Shown here: positions 55,220 to 63,808 of the stretch, piece after piece
How the letters are laid out: every line of letters starts with the position of its first letter
How positions within the stretch are numbered: position 1 is the stretch's first letter
Assembly (NCBI RefSeq): GCF_002741985.1
Contig: NZ_APHW01000104.1
Coordinates: 62,001-126,000, forward strand
Direction of reading: 5' to 3'
Source: Vibrio rotiferianus CAIM 577 = LMG 21460
Lineage (GTDB): Bacteria > Pseudomonadota > Gammaproteobacteria > Enterobacterales > Vibrionaceae
DNA: 64,000 bases
Notes under the pieces: generated by a model
The model's input: the letters and a program-made list of their open reading frames with translations, nothing else
What the model was told of the DNA's origin: nothing
Databases searched by the model: none
Made by a program: the position numbers and the translations under genes

Positions 55220-55712
55220 ATTGAGTTGTCAGTTGGTTGATTTGTGAACCTAGCTCTAACGCTTGCGTGTGATACCAATCAGCTACGATCTGGTTTACTT
55301 GGTATTGCTCTTGTTGGCATCCCAATGCGATTTTCTGCCAGTTGTTAGCGTTACTATCTAAAACGCCAGACAGCTTTCGAACGAGGTTAGCGTTTTCTTT
55401 GACTTTATTGACAAAAAGTCGAGCGGCATTCAGTTGATTTTCTAATAAGGCTTTCTTACTTTCTGACTGCCATAACAGCGAAATATCTGGCTCTGAGAAG
55501 GTTTGCGTTAATAACCGGCGCTGCTTGTGTTCATTTAGAAGTTGGTTGTAGGTGGTTGCGTGTCGATTGTAGGTAGACTCTAATCTATTGAATTGGGTAA
55601 GATTATTATTCCATGAATTTTCATTACATTGAGGCTGTTCTTTCGCGAATAGAGCAAAAGAACAACACGTTATTGATGATATGACTAACCATTGTGAAAA
55701 AAGTGAATGCAT
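55149..55712 (-). CDS. Exported coiled-coil hypothetical protein
   Basis: A 187-residue protein with a signal peptide (hydrophobic about residues 8-23, cleaved near LFAKEQ). The mature part is almost wholly helical and Gln/Asn-rich (NLTQFNRLESTYNRHATTYN, LENQLNAARLFVNKVKENAN, SQINQLTTQFDALKAQYDRE), suggesting coiled coils. Two Cys (PQCNEN and LGCQQE) could pair. It looks like a periplasmic coiled-coil protein of unknown role, in a two-gene transcript with the overlapping gene downstream. Confidence 0.65.
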   Translation of the reverse strand: MHSLFSQWLVISSITCCSFALFAKEQPQCNENSWNNNLTQFNRLESTYNRHATTYNQLLNEHKQRRLLTQTFSEPDISLLWQSESKKALLENQLNAARLFVNKVKENANLVRKLSGVLDSNANNWQKIALGCQQEQYQVNQIVADWYHTQALELGSQINQLTTQFDALKAQYDREVATLLRVQNPSN

Positions 55713-55799
55713 AATGAGCTACTTCGCAATAGGCGCTCCTTCCATTATAGGATGCATCTTTAATGTCGCTCATTAGCCAAAACATTACAGGGAAAGAAC

Positions 55800-56468
55800 A
55801 TGAAGAAAATCATAATTGCTGTGTTCATTTTGCTTCTATTAGGCGGCGCAGGCGCGGGCTATTATTTCTTTTTCATGCAGAGTGATGAGCCGGAAGCTAC
55901 TGTTGCTGAGCCTGTACCTGTTACCACTGAGAACACTGAGGCACCTAAGCCTATAATGGACTTAGAAGCCAAACCTAAGGAAATAACGGAATACTACGTA
56001 ATTGAAAGAAAGATCAGTGTTTATAACGAACCAAGTGAAGATGGCTTAATCGTTGACTCTCTATACAAGGGAGAAAAGCTCTCTGTTCTCGAAAAAAAAG
56101 ATGGCTGGTTCAGAATTTCTGCTTACATTGTTTATCATGAAGGCGGTGAAGAAACCGCAGAGTGGGTAGATTCTCAAGGGCTTTCAGATGCCGCCCCTGT
56201 CATTAAAGAGCAAGAGCGTCTTGAGATTCTGGACAGCTACCTAGGTAAATCCGATGACTTGAAAGAACATCGAAAAGTATTTCGCAGCACAACTCAGAGG
56301 CTACTAAAAGATGGTACTTGCAAGCCAGAAGACTTTGAGGAATTAGGTGGATGGGTACGTTCGGTGACTTACAAGACACGTAATGTTTACTTCATATATT
56401 GTGGTGGGATAGAGCAAGAGAACAAAATCTATCTTGATGTCGATAACGGCGATATTTTCTATCGATGA
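55800..56468 (+). CDS. Membrane-anchored SH3-like protein
   Basis: A 222-residue protein. An N-terminal membrane anchor (KKIIIAVFILLLLGGAGAGY) is followed by a Pro/Glu-rich linker (EPEATVAEPVPVTTENTEAP) and a bacterial SH3-type beta domain (YVIERKISVYNEPSEDGLIV, then LYKGEKLSVLEKKDGWFRIS). The C-terminal part has two Cys (GTCKPEDF and YCGGIEQ) and aromatic beta strands. SH3-like domains in the periplasm often bind cell-wall peptides. It lies 131 bases upstream of vemP on the same strand, but no functional link is shown. Confidence 0.75.
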   Translation: MKKIIIAVFILLLLGGAGAGYYFFFMQSDEPEATVAEPVPVTTENTEAPKPIMDLEAKPKEITEYYVIERKISVYNEPSEDGLIVDSLYKGEKLSVLEKKDGWFRISAYIVYHEGGEETAEWVDSQGLSDAAPVIKEQERLEILDSYLGKSDDLKEHRKVFRSTTQRLLKDGTCKPEDFEELGGWVRSVTYKTRNVYFIYCGGIEQENKIYLDVDNGDIFYR

Positions 56469-56599
56469 GCCATTCCCAGAGTATTGTTTCTAGCTTAATT
56501 ATGAATTTAGAATTTTTTAGTTGTTAACTATACACGATGAGAATATTATTCAAGGGTCGGACGGGTTGAGTTCGACTCTTTTATTTTAAGTGAGCAGTT

Positions 56600-57076
56600 A
56601 TGCCTTGGTATTTCATTAGACACCTCTTTTTGTTGCTTTGTGCAATGGCGTTTGTGCCTGCATACGCAGCAATTTCTGATACAGAGGTTTCAGTACCAAG
56701 CCACGTTAAAATCAAAGTAAAACCTGTAGTCTCCAATCAAGTTAACCAACCTGTTGATTTTAAAGAGCTGACAGAAGAAGAGCCTGTTCAATCTCCAGTA
56801 TCTGAAGGGCATGTCAGCCAAGACTCCTACGCTATTTTTAACTATCAACGATTTACGTCGCATCTAAGAGAAAATATCGATGATGAACATGTTGATAGTG
56901 TTTCCGATTTAACCTCGCCATTTTACGCCGATGCAGGCTACGCTTACGGACTGCACACTACAGTATGGCGTCAAAATCGTTCTACGTTTAACCACTTCGT
57001 TAGCGATCATCGCCTTTCCGGCTGGAAAGAAACCAATGCGATGTACGTAGCGCTCAATAGTCAGTTTTCTGCATAA
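56600..57076 (+). CDS. vemP: VemP, Sec-export monitoring arrest peptide
   Basis: A 158-residue exported protein with a signal peptide (HLFLLLCAMAFVPAYAAIS), an acidic linker, and the VemP arrest region HRLSGWKETNAMYVALNSQF with Trp142 and Gln155, the equivalents of the arrest residues Trp143 and Gln156 of V. alginolyticus VemP (159 residues). Known mechanism: translation stalls near the end when export is slow, which opens the mRNA and lets secD2 be translated; export of the nascent chain by an active Sec system releases the stall. It lies 164 bases upstream of secD2. The expected sensing of low Na+ is by analogy. Confidence 0.93.
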   Translation: MPWYFIRHLFLLLCAMAFVPAYAAISDTEVSVPSHVKIKVKPVVSNQVNQPVDFKELTEEEPVQSPVSEGHVSQDSYAIFNYQRFTSHLRENIDDEHVDSVSDLTSPFYADAGYAYGLHTTVWRQNRSTFNHFVSDHRLSGWKETNAMYVALNSQFSA

Positions 57077-57240
57077 ACACCATCACTCTGCACATTTTGT
57101 GCATTCTTAACACGACGACTTTTCTACAGAGCAAATAGAAGCTCTGGGTATTCTATACCTGCATTTTTCAGGTAAGCGTTTGTCGTGTCTTGAATCTAAT
57201 TAATTGAAACTTCACTGCAAAGTGAAGGGATGATGTTTAC
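57077..57240 (+). promoter_or_regulatory. vemP-secD2 intergenic RNA regulatory region
   Basis: It contains complementary segments that can hold the secD2 start in structure: ACACGAC (57112-57118) with GTCGTGT (near 57184), and a hairpin ACTTCAC / AGTGAAG (near 57210-57226) whose 3' arm runs into the ribosome site GAAGGGA. A stalled ribosome near the end of vemP would unwind the first of these. The last hairpin hides part of the ribosome site. Confidence 0.65.
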
Positions 57241-59079
57241 ATGAAGAAAACACCCGGAACACAAAAAAACAGAAAAGTGCTGAATCATTACTCAGCATGG
57301 AAATATGTTGTACTCGTTACGACCATCATTATCTTAACGCTAAGTGCAATCCCAACTTGGTTTGGTGAGCAACCTTCTATTCAGGTGACGTTTGCTGATC
57401 AAAACAACAGCGCGATGTCGTTGGTTCAATTAGACCAACTATTGAAAACGCATCATATTCCCGCCTCAAAGATTATCGAGAAAGACGGAAAAACCACTAT
57501 CGTGTTTGATGGTGAAGATGCTCAAAGTAAAGCGCGTGCATTACTAAATGAGCAACTAGACCAAGACGACAGTATCACGTTCTCATACGTATCTGTTGCG
57601 CCAGAGTGGCTTAATGAAATGGGCTTTAGCCCAATTAAACTAGGTCTCGACCTTCGTGGTGGTGTTCAGTTTTTGCTTAATGTCGATGTGAATAAAGCGT
57701 TCGAAGAGCAGCGAGATGCACTTATCGATGAAATCAAAGCTAACCTTCGTGAGCAGCGTATTCGTGGTGTTCAAGTTCGTTCCGAGGCGCATAATCACAT
57801 CGCCGTAAACAGCGAAAATGAAGAAGGCTTGAAAGCGGCGAGTCAGTTCATTCGTCAAAACTACCCTGGTTGGACAATGACCAGCTCTGACCGCGGCTTC
57901 GAACTTCAACCAAGCGAACAAAACATCCAAGAGTTCCAAACCACGACACTTCAACAAAACTTGAAGATCATGCGTGGACGTATCGAAGAGCTAGGTATTA
58001 CTGAAGCATTGGTTCAGCGCCAAGGTAAAGAGAGCATCCGTATTGAGCTACCAGGCGTTCAAGACCCTGCACAAGCTAAAAACGTTATTGGTGCAACGGC
58101 AAGTCTTGCCTTCTATGAAGTAAAAGATGCGAGCCAAGCGCGCACTAGCCAAGATTTGGTTCTTAAAGATAACGATGGTCGCACCGTTATTTTGCAAAAG
58201 CGTCCGGTTCTTACTGGTGAGCATATTGTGAACGCTCGCGCGGGTGTCGATCAGATGGGTATGTCAGAAGTGAACATCTCTCTCGATCACGCTGGTGGTA
58301 AGAAGATGAGCGACTTCTCTGCAACTCACATTGGTAAGCCAATGGCAACGGTCTACCGCGAGTACAAAACAAACGAACGCGGTATGACAGAGCGTAGTGA
58401 ACGCGTAATCAGTGTAGCAACCATTCAATCTCAGCTTGGTAGCCAATTCCGCATCACAGGTGCTGGCAGCATGGATGAAGCACAACAGCTTGCGCTACTT
58501 CTGCGTGCTGGCTCGCTTACTGCGCCAGTGACTATTGTTGAAGAACGTACTATCGGAGCATCGCTTGGTGCAGAAAACATTCAAAATGGTTTCGCAGCAC
58601 TAGCGTTAGGTATGGGCTTAACCCTTCTATTTATGGCGCTTTGGTATCGTCGTTTAGGCTGGGTTGCAAACGTAGCATTGTGCGCAAATATGCTTTGCTT
58701 GCTTGGTCTTATCGCGTTGCTTCCAGGTGCGGTACTGACTCTACCAGGTATTGCAGGTTTAGTTCTTACCGTTGGTATGGCCGTTGATACCAACGTAATT
58801 ATTTTTGAACGTATTAAGGACAAAATGCGTGAAGGCCGTAGTTTCGCGCAAGCGATCGACTTAGGCTTTGACAGTGCATTTGCGACTATCCTCGATGCCA
58901 ACATCACCACCATGATCACCGCAGTGATTCTATACGCGATCGGTAACGGTCCAATTCAGGGCTTTGCCTTAACACTAGGCTTGGGTCTGATGACCAGTAT
59001 GTTTACGGGCGTATTTGCTTCTCGTGCAATGATCAATTTAATTTGGGGCCGCGATGGCCGTCGTGATGTGAGGGTTTAA
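57241..59079 (+). CDS. secD: Protein translocase subunit SecD (second copy)
   Basis: A 612-residue SecD. It has one N-terminal membrane helix (ALSAIPTWF region), a large periplasmic P1 domain (about 45-430, with FSPIKLGLDLRGGVQFLLNV at the start of its family motif) and five further membrane segments with VGMAVDTNVIIFERIKDKMR and NITTMITAVILYAIGNGPIQG. It forms the RND-type SecDF complex, which uses the proton or sodium gradient to pull exported proteins. Together with vemP it matches the SecD2F2 paralogue of marine Vibrio, whose translation is released by VemP arrest. It starts three bases upstream of... the secF start follows its stop by two bases. Confidence 0.93.
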   Translation: MKKTPGTQKNRKVLNHYSAWKYVVLVTTIIILTLSAIPTWFGEQPSIQVTFADQNNSAMSLVQLDQLLKTHHIPASKIIEKDGKTTIVFDGEDAQSKARALLNEQLDQDDSITFSYVSVAPEWLNEMGFSPIKLGLDLRGGVQFLLNVDVNKAFEEQRDALIDEIKANLREQRIRGVQVRSEAHNHIAVNSENEEGLKAASQFIRQNYPGWTMTSSDRGFELQPSEQNIQEFQTTTLQQNLKIMRGRIEELGITEALVQRQGKESIRIELPGVQDPAQAKNVIGATASLAFYEVKDASQARTSQDLVLKDNDGRTVILQKRPVLTGEHIVNARAGVDQMGMSEVNISLDHAGGKKMSDFSATHIGKPMATVYREYKTNERGMTERSERVISVATIQSQLGSQFRITGAGSMDEAQQLALLLRAGSLTAPVTIVEERTIGASLGAENIQNGFAALALGMGLTLLFMALWYRRLGWVANVALCANMLCLLGLIALLPGAVLTLPGIAGLVLTVGMAVDTNVIIFERIKDKMREGRSFAQAIDLGFDSAFATILDANITTMITAVILYAIGNGPIQGFALTLGLGLMTSMFTGVFASRAMINLIWGRDGRRDVRV

Positions 59080-59081
59080 TC

Positions 59082-59984
59082 ATGGTCGAAATGCTAAAAC
59101 AAAATATTCGCAAGATTCGTTATTTCACTACTGCTGTGTCAGCGGTACTAACAATCGTTGCTTTGGTAGCTCTTGGTATGAAAGGGCTTAATCTCGGTCT
59201 CGACTTCACTGGCGGTATGGTTACTGAAGTTAAGGTTGATAAACAACTGACTAACCACGATTTACTTAATGCTCTTCAACCAAAACTTGGCGAATCAACA
59301 TCGGTTACGCGTTCTGGTGAAGACGGTCGTTGGGTCATTCGTTACTCTGCGCCAGCTGAAGGCCAAACACTACCAAGTGTTGCAGACGTTCTTAAGCCAA
59401 TCTCGCATCAAGTTGATGTGGTGAGCAACAGCATCGTTGGTGCTCAAGTGGGTCAAGATCTGTTCGACCAAGGTGGTCTAGCACTGCTGATTTCGGTACT
59501 AACCATTCTTGGCTACCTGTGTTTCCGCTTTGAATGGCGTTTGGCGAGTGGTTCGTTATTTGCTCTAGCACACGATGTGATCTTGGTACTTGGCTTCTTT
59601 GCTATTACACAAATGGAGTTTAACTTAACGGTATTTGCGGCGATTCTGGCGATTCTTGGTTATTCGCTGAATGACTCGATCATCATTGCAGACCGTATTC
59701 GTGAGCTTCTTGTCGCGAAACAAAGTTGGAAGACCGAGAAGATCAATGATGAAGCGGTATTAGCGACGTTCTCTCGTACAATGGTGACATCAGGCACAAC
59801 GCTGATAACCGTTGGTGCGCTATGGATTATGGGCGGCTCTGCGCTTGCTGGCTTCTCGACAGCAATGTTTATTGGCGTACTTTCTGGTACGTGGTCATCA
59901 ATCTCGATTGGTACGGTGCTTCCTGAATGGTTGAAGCTAGAACCAAAACACTACCTACCAGTAGAGATCGACACTGCACCATAA
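59082..59984 (+). CDS. secF: Protein translocase subunit SecF (second copy)
   Basis: A 300-residue SecF partner. It has a first membrane helix, a P4 periplasmic domain (about 35-135, including GLNLGLDFTGGMVTEVKVDK), and five membrane helices carrying LGYSLNDSIIIADRIRELL and TSGTTLITVGALWIMGG, the counterpart of the proton/sodium-relay region in SecD. It is translated two bases after the secD2 stop, and the two form one complex in the inner membrane. A palindromic repeat and a terminator follow. Confidence 0.93.
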   Translation: MVEMLKQNIRKIRYFTTAVSAVLTIVALVALGMKGLNLGLDFTGGMVTEVKVDKQLTNHDLLNALQPKLGESTSVTRSGEDGRWVIRYSAPAEGQTLPSVADVLKPISHQVDVVSNSIVGAQVGQDLFDQGGLALLISVLTILGYLCFRFEWRLASGSLFALAHDVILVLGFFAITQMEFNLTVFAAILAILGYSLNDSIIIADRIRELLVAKQSWKTEKINDEAVLATFSRTMVTSGTTLITVGALWIMGGSALAGFSTAMFIGVLSGTWSSISIGTVLPEWLKLEPKHYLPVEIDTAP

Positions 59985-59998
59985 TACTTGGTGTGTAA

Positions 59999-60053
59999 TA
60001 CCAACCAGAAAAGGTATTTGGGCAATGTGACCATCTACTTACCCTGATTGGTA
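59999..60053. repeat. Short palindromic repeat unit (ACCAATCAG type)
   Basis: A 55-base unit with TACCAACCAG at the left and CTGATTGGTA at the right (one mismatch) just after secF. It can form a hairpin and resembles small dispersed Vibrio repeats, different from the ATACCCAA type at 51575. Confidence 0.65.
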
Positions 60054-60068
60054 TAGGTAAAAGTGCTT

Positions 60069-60097
60069 GCGCCACTCAATTCGAGTGGCGCTTTTTT
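60069..60097 (+). terminator. Intrinsic terminator of secDF operon
   Basis: Stem GCGCCACTC / GAGTGGCGC followed by six T. It stops the vemP-secD2-secF2 transcript. Confidence 0.88.
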
Positions 60098-60102
60098 ATC
60101 TG

Positions 60103-60144
60103 GACAAACGACAAACGACAAACGACAAACGACAAACGACAAAC
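60103..60144. repeat. Heptanucleotide tandem repeat, six copies
   Basis: Six perfect head-to-tail copies of GACAAAC between the secDF terminator and the end of the converging small gene. Seven is not a multiple of three, and no gene is read through it. It is a probable variable-number tandem repeat. Confidence 0.88.
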
Positions 60145-60145
60145 A

Positions 60146-60412
60146 TTATTTCACACGCATCAGTCGATGCTTGACTGAGCCCAAATCAAACTCAATAACT
60201 TGGGAACGCTTCATTGATTCTACTTTGGTGAGCATTGAATCTTTGTAGCCTTTCTTTTTCATCCACTGTAACGGCTCAGAGAAGCTGTCCTCATTGACCA
60301 CATAAGACTCTCCTTTATGTTCACCGGCGTAGACGTTAACTACCCACACACGGGCTTGGAAATCCAATACCTCACCTATGGTCTGTTTGAGCTTATTTAA
60401 AATGTTCTTCAT
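60146..60412 (-). CDS. Small hypothetical protein, cytoplasmic
   Basis: An 88-residue basic protein (NILNKLKQTIGEVLDFQARV, NVYAGEHKGESYVVNEDSFS, YKDSMLTKVESMKRSQVIEF). It has a probable alpha-beta fold with no membrane or export signal. It starts 16 bases after the stop of the LysE-type gene and ends right next to the tandem repeat. The family is not recognised. Its stop codon lies one base beyond the last repeat copy, so repeat-length change would not alter it. Confidence 0.6.
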   Translation of the reverse strand: MKNILNKLKQTIGEVLDFQARVWVVNVYAGEHKGESYVVNEDSFSEPLQWMKKKGYKDSMLTKVESMKRSQVIEFDLGSVKHRLMRVK

Positions 60413-60428
60413 CGCAGGCCGCTCGCTT

Positions 60429-61049
60429 CTAACTCATTAATAGCCAAATACCGACCCCCATCATTAAAGTTCCTGCGATTCGATTCATTAACCGAACGTT
60501 TTTTGTTTGTCCAAGCAGACGCTTCAAGCCTTTACCACCAGTTGCGTAGAGTGACATGCAAATGAACTCGAACATCAGAATAATAGAAACCAACACGACG
60601 AGTTGAGGGGTAAGAGCAGCACTTTGGTCAATAAAAGGAGGGAGGAGAGAAATCATAAACGCCCAACCTTTTGGGTTTGCGATTGCTGTTACGAAACCTT
60701 GTAAGACTAGATCCCAGTTACCACTGATAGGGATATCGGAGTTGTCAACGTTGATAGCGAGCTTTCCACGTGAGCGCCACATTTCTATACCAAGATAGAG
60801 GAGGTAACCGCCGCCTATAAATTTGAGTGCGGTAAATAGCCACGGGTAGTTAAGCATAATAGCCGCAATACCAAGTACAGCAGACACCGAAACCAGCGCA
60901 ACACCAACCAGCTCACCTACCATCATCCAAAGAGTGCGTCGATATCCAATACTCATTCCTAGTGTTAAGGCGAGAGTCATGCACATTCCGGGCGTAATTG
61001 ATACGAAGAAAAAAGTAGGGATGAACATGGTTAACAAAGCGGTATTCAT
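60429..61049 (-). CDS. LysE/RhtB-family exporter
   Basis: A 206-residue transporter with six membrane segments. The signature ITPGMCMTLALTLGMSIG lies in the first third, AIANPKGWAFMISLLPPFID in the middle, and LMNRIAGTLMMGVGIWLL at the end. It exports amino acids such as threonine or homoserine lactone-type compounds. It is not similar in detail to the LysE-type gene at 37109. The two genes to its left form one small operon, and its ATG lies in a 755-bp divergent region shared with the pha operon. Confidence 0.85.
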   Translation of the reverse strand: MNTALLTMFIPTFFFVSITPGMCMTLALTLGMSIGYRRTLWMMVGELVGVALVSVSAVLGIAAIMLNYPWLFTALKFIGGGYLLYLGIEMWRSRGKLAINVDNSDIPISGNWDLVLQGFVTAIANPKGWAFMISLLPPFIDQSAALTPQLVVLVSIILMFEFICMSLYATGGKGLKRLLGQTKNVRLMNRIAGTLMMGVGIWLLMS

Positions 61050-61803
61050 AGTAACTGATAGTTTTGTAAGTCAATAGTAAGCTATCAAAGATAGTGCAAA
61101 AGGGTGATAGATGCCACCAATAATCAACATTGGTCACATTGATATAGAGTTATTATTCAATTATTTAATCGAACTTAAGGCGTGACTAAATGCGCGCGAC
61201 ATAATAGTGCAAACTTGCACTAAATAGTGACATTTATAAATAAATCCTTACTAGTGTAATTAAATGAGAAAGATTTCTTTTTGTCATTTTTATATTTTAT
61301 TTAATTAGCCTGATTACCATTTGGAAAGGTATTTGTTAATAAATAAATCTCTCAGTAAAAATCTAGGGAATTGATATATTTAATATTAGTTTTTATACCT
61401 GAGTGAAGTATTAATTCTATGATTTAATTGCGAATAATCACTTTTAGAAAGAATGATGATCTTACGCTCCTTGTAAATGAAACATACATAAAAATGTATG
61501 TAACATATTGAATATATTATGTTTTTCAAAATTGAGAATGTTCTATTATTGTTGTTTTGTTCTTCAAAAACAATGACTTGACGTAATTTAACTTTTCCAT
61601 AACATTTCACTGCGATTGAGATCTAAATCAATCTTATGCAAACAAATAAGTTTTTTATTTGAAATGTAACATTTCTAAGTTAAGTTTAAATAAAAGGCAG
61701 TAGAGGACTTACTGTCGAAAGAATAAATAAACACGTCAGTTGGCGAATCATTACGCCAGTGTATTAGTTTGCTTTTTAAATGCCGTTAAGAATGGAGTCT
61801 TCA
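61050..61803. other. Long AT-rich leader/promoter region of pha operon
   Basis: About 750 bases between divergent genes, strongly AT-rich, with no convincing gene. It must hold the promoter and 5' leader of the pha operon. A Qrr-complementary site is listed separately. An inverted repeat CAAATAAG / TTATTTG (near 61640-61659) is also present, but its role is unclear. Confidence 0.5.
61733..61744 (+). promoter_or_regulatory. Candidate Qrr pairing site in phaB leader
   Basis: ACGTCAGTTGGC is a perfect 12-nt complement of GCCAACTGACGT in the conserved Qrr pairing segment. It lies 60-71 bases upstream of the phaB ATG. The 3' part can also fold back on the downstream CGCCAG (61754-61759), so pairing could change local structure and translation. 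Confidence 0.65.
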
Positions 61804-62544
61804 ATGAAGAAAGTCGCTTTGATCACTGGATCAAAAGGCGGAATTGGTTCTGCTATTTCCTCTCAATTAGTAAATGATGGTTACCGTGTTATCGCAACAT
61901 ATTTCACGGGTAAATATGAATGTGCTTTAGAGTGGTTTAATGAAAAAGGGTTTACGAAAGAGCAAGTTCGCCTTTTTGAGTTAGATGTTACTGATACAGC
62001 TCAGTGCGCTGAAAAATTAGCCATTTTACTTGAGGAAGAGGGGACAATAGATGTCGTGATCAACAATGCAGGTATCACACGCGATGGTGTGTTTAAAAAG
62101 ATGTCTGCACAAGCTTGGAACGACGTAATTAACACTAACCTAAACAGCTTGTTCAATGTTACGCAGCCACTCTTCGCAGCAATGTGCGAAAAAGGTGGTG
62201 GTCGCATCATTAATATCTCCTCTGTTAATGGTCTTAAAGGTCAGTTTGGACAAGCAAACTACTCTGCGGCAAAGGCTGGCATGATCGGTTTCTCTAAAGC
62301 ATTGGCGTACGAAGGTGCTCGCTCGGGTGTGACAGTCAATGTCATTGCTCCGGGATACACCGGTACACCAATGGTTGAGCAAATGAAGCCGGAAGTGCTG
62401 GAATCTATTACTAGCCAAATCCCAATGAAGCGTTTAGCAACGCCAGAAGAAATTGCAGCATCAGTGAGCTTCTTAGTAAGTGACGCAGGCGCGTATATCA
62501 CCGGCGAGACCTTGTCGGTGAACGGCGGCTTATACATGAACTAA
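61804..62544 (+). CDS. phaB: Acetoacetyl-CoA reductase
   Basis: A 246-residue SDR enzyme that reduces acetoacetyl-CoA to (R)-3-hydroxybutyryl-CoA for polyhydroxybutyrate. Motifs present are TGSKGGIGSAI (cofactor), NNAGITRDGVF, the catalytic Ser in INISSVNGLKGQFGQ, Tyr and Lys in NYSAAKAGMIGF, and the PhaB-like end GETLSVNGGLYMN. The ATG at 61804 has GGAG seven bases upstream, whereas the earlier in-frame ATG has none. It is the first gene of the pha operon and has a long AT-rich leader containing the Qrr-complementary site. Confidence 0.93.
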   Translation: MKKVALITGSKGGIGSAISSQLVNDGYRVIATYFTGKYECALEWFNEKGFTKEQVRLFELDVTDTAQCAEKLAILLEEEGTIDVVINNAGITRDGVFKKMSAQAWNDVINTNLNSLFNVTQPLFAAMCEKGGGRIINISSVNGLKGQFGQANYSAAKAGMIGFSKALAYEGARSGVTVNVIAPGYTGTPMVEQMKPEVLESITSQIPMKRLATPEEIAASVSFLVSDAGAYITGETLSVNGGLYMN

Positions 62545-62555
62545 GGAGTATGATG

Positions 62556-63764
62556 ATGGAAAAAGTATTTATTGTTGCAGCAAAACGCACACCTATCGGT
62601 GCGTTTGGCGGAAGCTTAAAAAACACATCAGCAGGCGATCTAGCTGCAGTGGCAATCAAAGGTGCTCTTGAGGCCGCATCACTATCTGGCGAGAAAGTTG
62701 ATGAGGTTATCGTTGGTAACGTGATTGCCGCAGGGCAAGGCATGGGTGTTGGGCGTCAAGCGGCATTGTTTGCTGGCATTCCAGAGTCAGTCCCTGCATA
62801 CGGCGTCAACATGGTTTGCGGCAGTGGTATGAAAACCGTCATGGATGGCGTTTCTCATATTCGCAGTGGCGATGCAGAAATCGTTGTGGCCGCTGGTGTA
62901 GAAGTGATGTCACAAATCCCATTCATTGTGCCTAGCGTTGTACGTGATGGTAACAAGATGGGCAACATGGAGTTGAAAGATCTCCTCATTGCAGACGGTT
63001 TGACGGACGTTTACAACCAATACCACATGGGCGTAACCGCAGAAAATGTGGCGAAGGAAGTGGGCTTATCGCGTCAACAACAAGACGAATACGCACTTTC
63101 AAGCCAACAGAAAGCCGTGGCTGCGATTGAAGCGGGTAAGTTCAAAGATGAAATTGTCCCAGTAGAAGTCAAGCAACGTCGCGAAACTGTGGTATTTGAC
63201 ACAGATGAATACCCAAAAGCGAACGCGACGCTAGAAGGTTTGAGCAAGCTACGTCCAGCATTTGACCGAGAAGGTACGGTGACTGCAGGTAACGCTTCGG
63301 GCATTAACGACGGTGCAAGTGCCATCATCTTGGCGTCGGAAAGTGCCGTTCAAGCAAACGGTTTGACTCCGATTGCAGAGGTAGTGAGCTACGCTCAATC
63401 AGGGTTAGATCCTCAAATCATGGGCCTTGGCCCAGTGGAATCAGTCAATAAAGCGTTGCAAAAAGCTGAACTGAAAACCAGCGATATCGATGTTTATGAA
63501 TTAAATGAAGCCTTTGCGGCACAAGCGCTAGGTGTAATTCATAAATTGGCAGAAACCAATCAAGTACCCGTGAGCTCAATTCAAGATAAAGCCAACTTCA
63601 ATGGTGGTGCAATCGCATTGGGTCACCCACTTGGTGCTTCAGGTAACCGTATTCTGGTTACGCTAGTACACGAACTTCACAAACAAGACGGTCAGTACGG
63701 GGTTGCCTCACTTTGTGTGGGCGGCGGTATGGGCACGGCTGTGGTTGTAAAAGCAGTTAAGTAG
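62556..63764 (+). CDS. phaA: Acetyl-CoA acetyltransferase (thiolase)
   Basis: A 402-residue biosynthetic thiolase that condenses two acetyl-CoA to acetoacetyl-CoA. The nucleophile is Cys88 in [15 protein letters not shown], the second site has [10 protein letters not shown] and [14 protein letters not shown] with the catalytic His, and the general-base Cys is in SLCVGGGMG. Three adjacent ATG codons follow AAGGAG; the third (62556) has the best spacing. It lies 11 bases after phaB and feeds it, in the same operon. Thiolases of fatty-acid oxidation are similar, but the neighbours fix the role. Confidence 0.92.
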   Translation: MEKVFIVAAKRTPIGAFGGSLKNTSAGDLAAVAIKGALEAASLSGEKVDEVIVGNVIAAGQGMGVGRQAALFAGIPESVPAYGVNMVCGSGMKTVMDGVSHIRSGDAEIVVAAGVEVMSQIPFIVPSVVRDGNKMGNMELKDLLIADGLTDVYNQYHMGVTAENVAKEVGLSRQQQDEYALSSQQKAVAAIEAGKFKDEIVPVEVKQRRETVVFDTDEYPKANATLEGLSKLRPAFDREGTVTAGNASGINDGASAIILASESAVQANGLTPIAEVVSYAQSGLDPQIMGLGPVESVNKALQKAELKTSDIDVYELNEAFAAQALGVIHKLAETNQVPVSSIQDKANFNGGAIALGHPLGASGNRILVTLVHELHKQDGQYGVASLCVGGGMGTAVVVKAVK

Positions 63765-63808
63765 TTATTTAAACGGACATTTTTAATTCTTTCTCTAGGA
63801 GATAAACC

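Noticed and set aside
60103-60144. Tandem repeat considered as a CRISPR array
   Set aside because: Units are 7 bases, contiguous and without spacers; no cas genes are near.
60063-60248. 61-residue frame running through the heptanucleotide repeat
   Set aside because: It crosses the secDF terminator and encodes repeat-derived residues; no start signal.
61386-61610. 74-residue reading frame on the minus strand upstream of phaB
   Set aside because: Composition is Ile/Tyr/Asn-rich from AT-rich DNA, no ribosome site, no domain; it lies in the promoter region of the pha operon.
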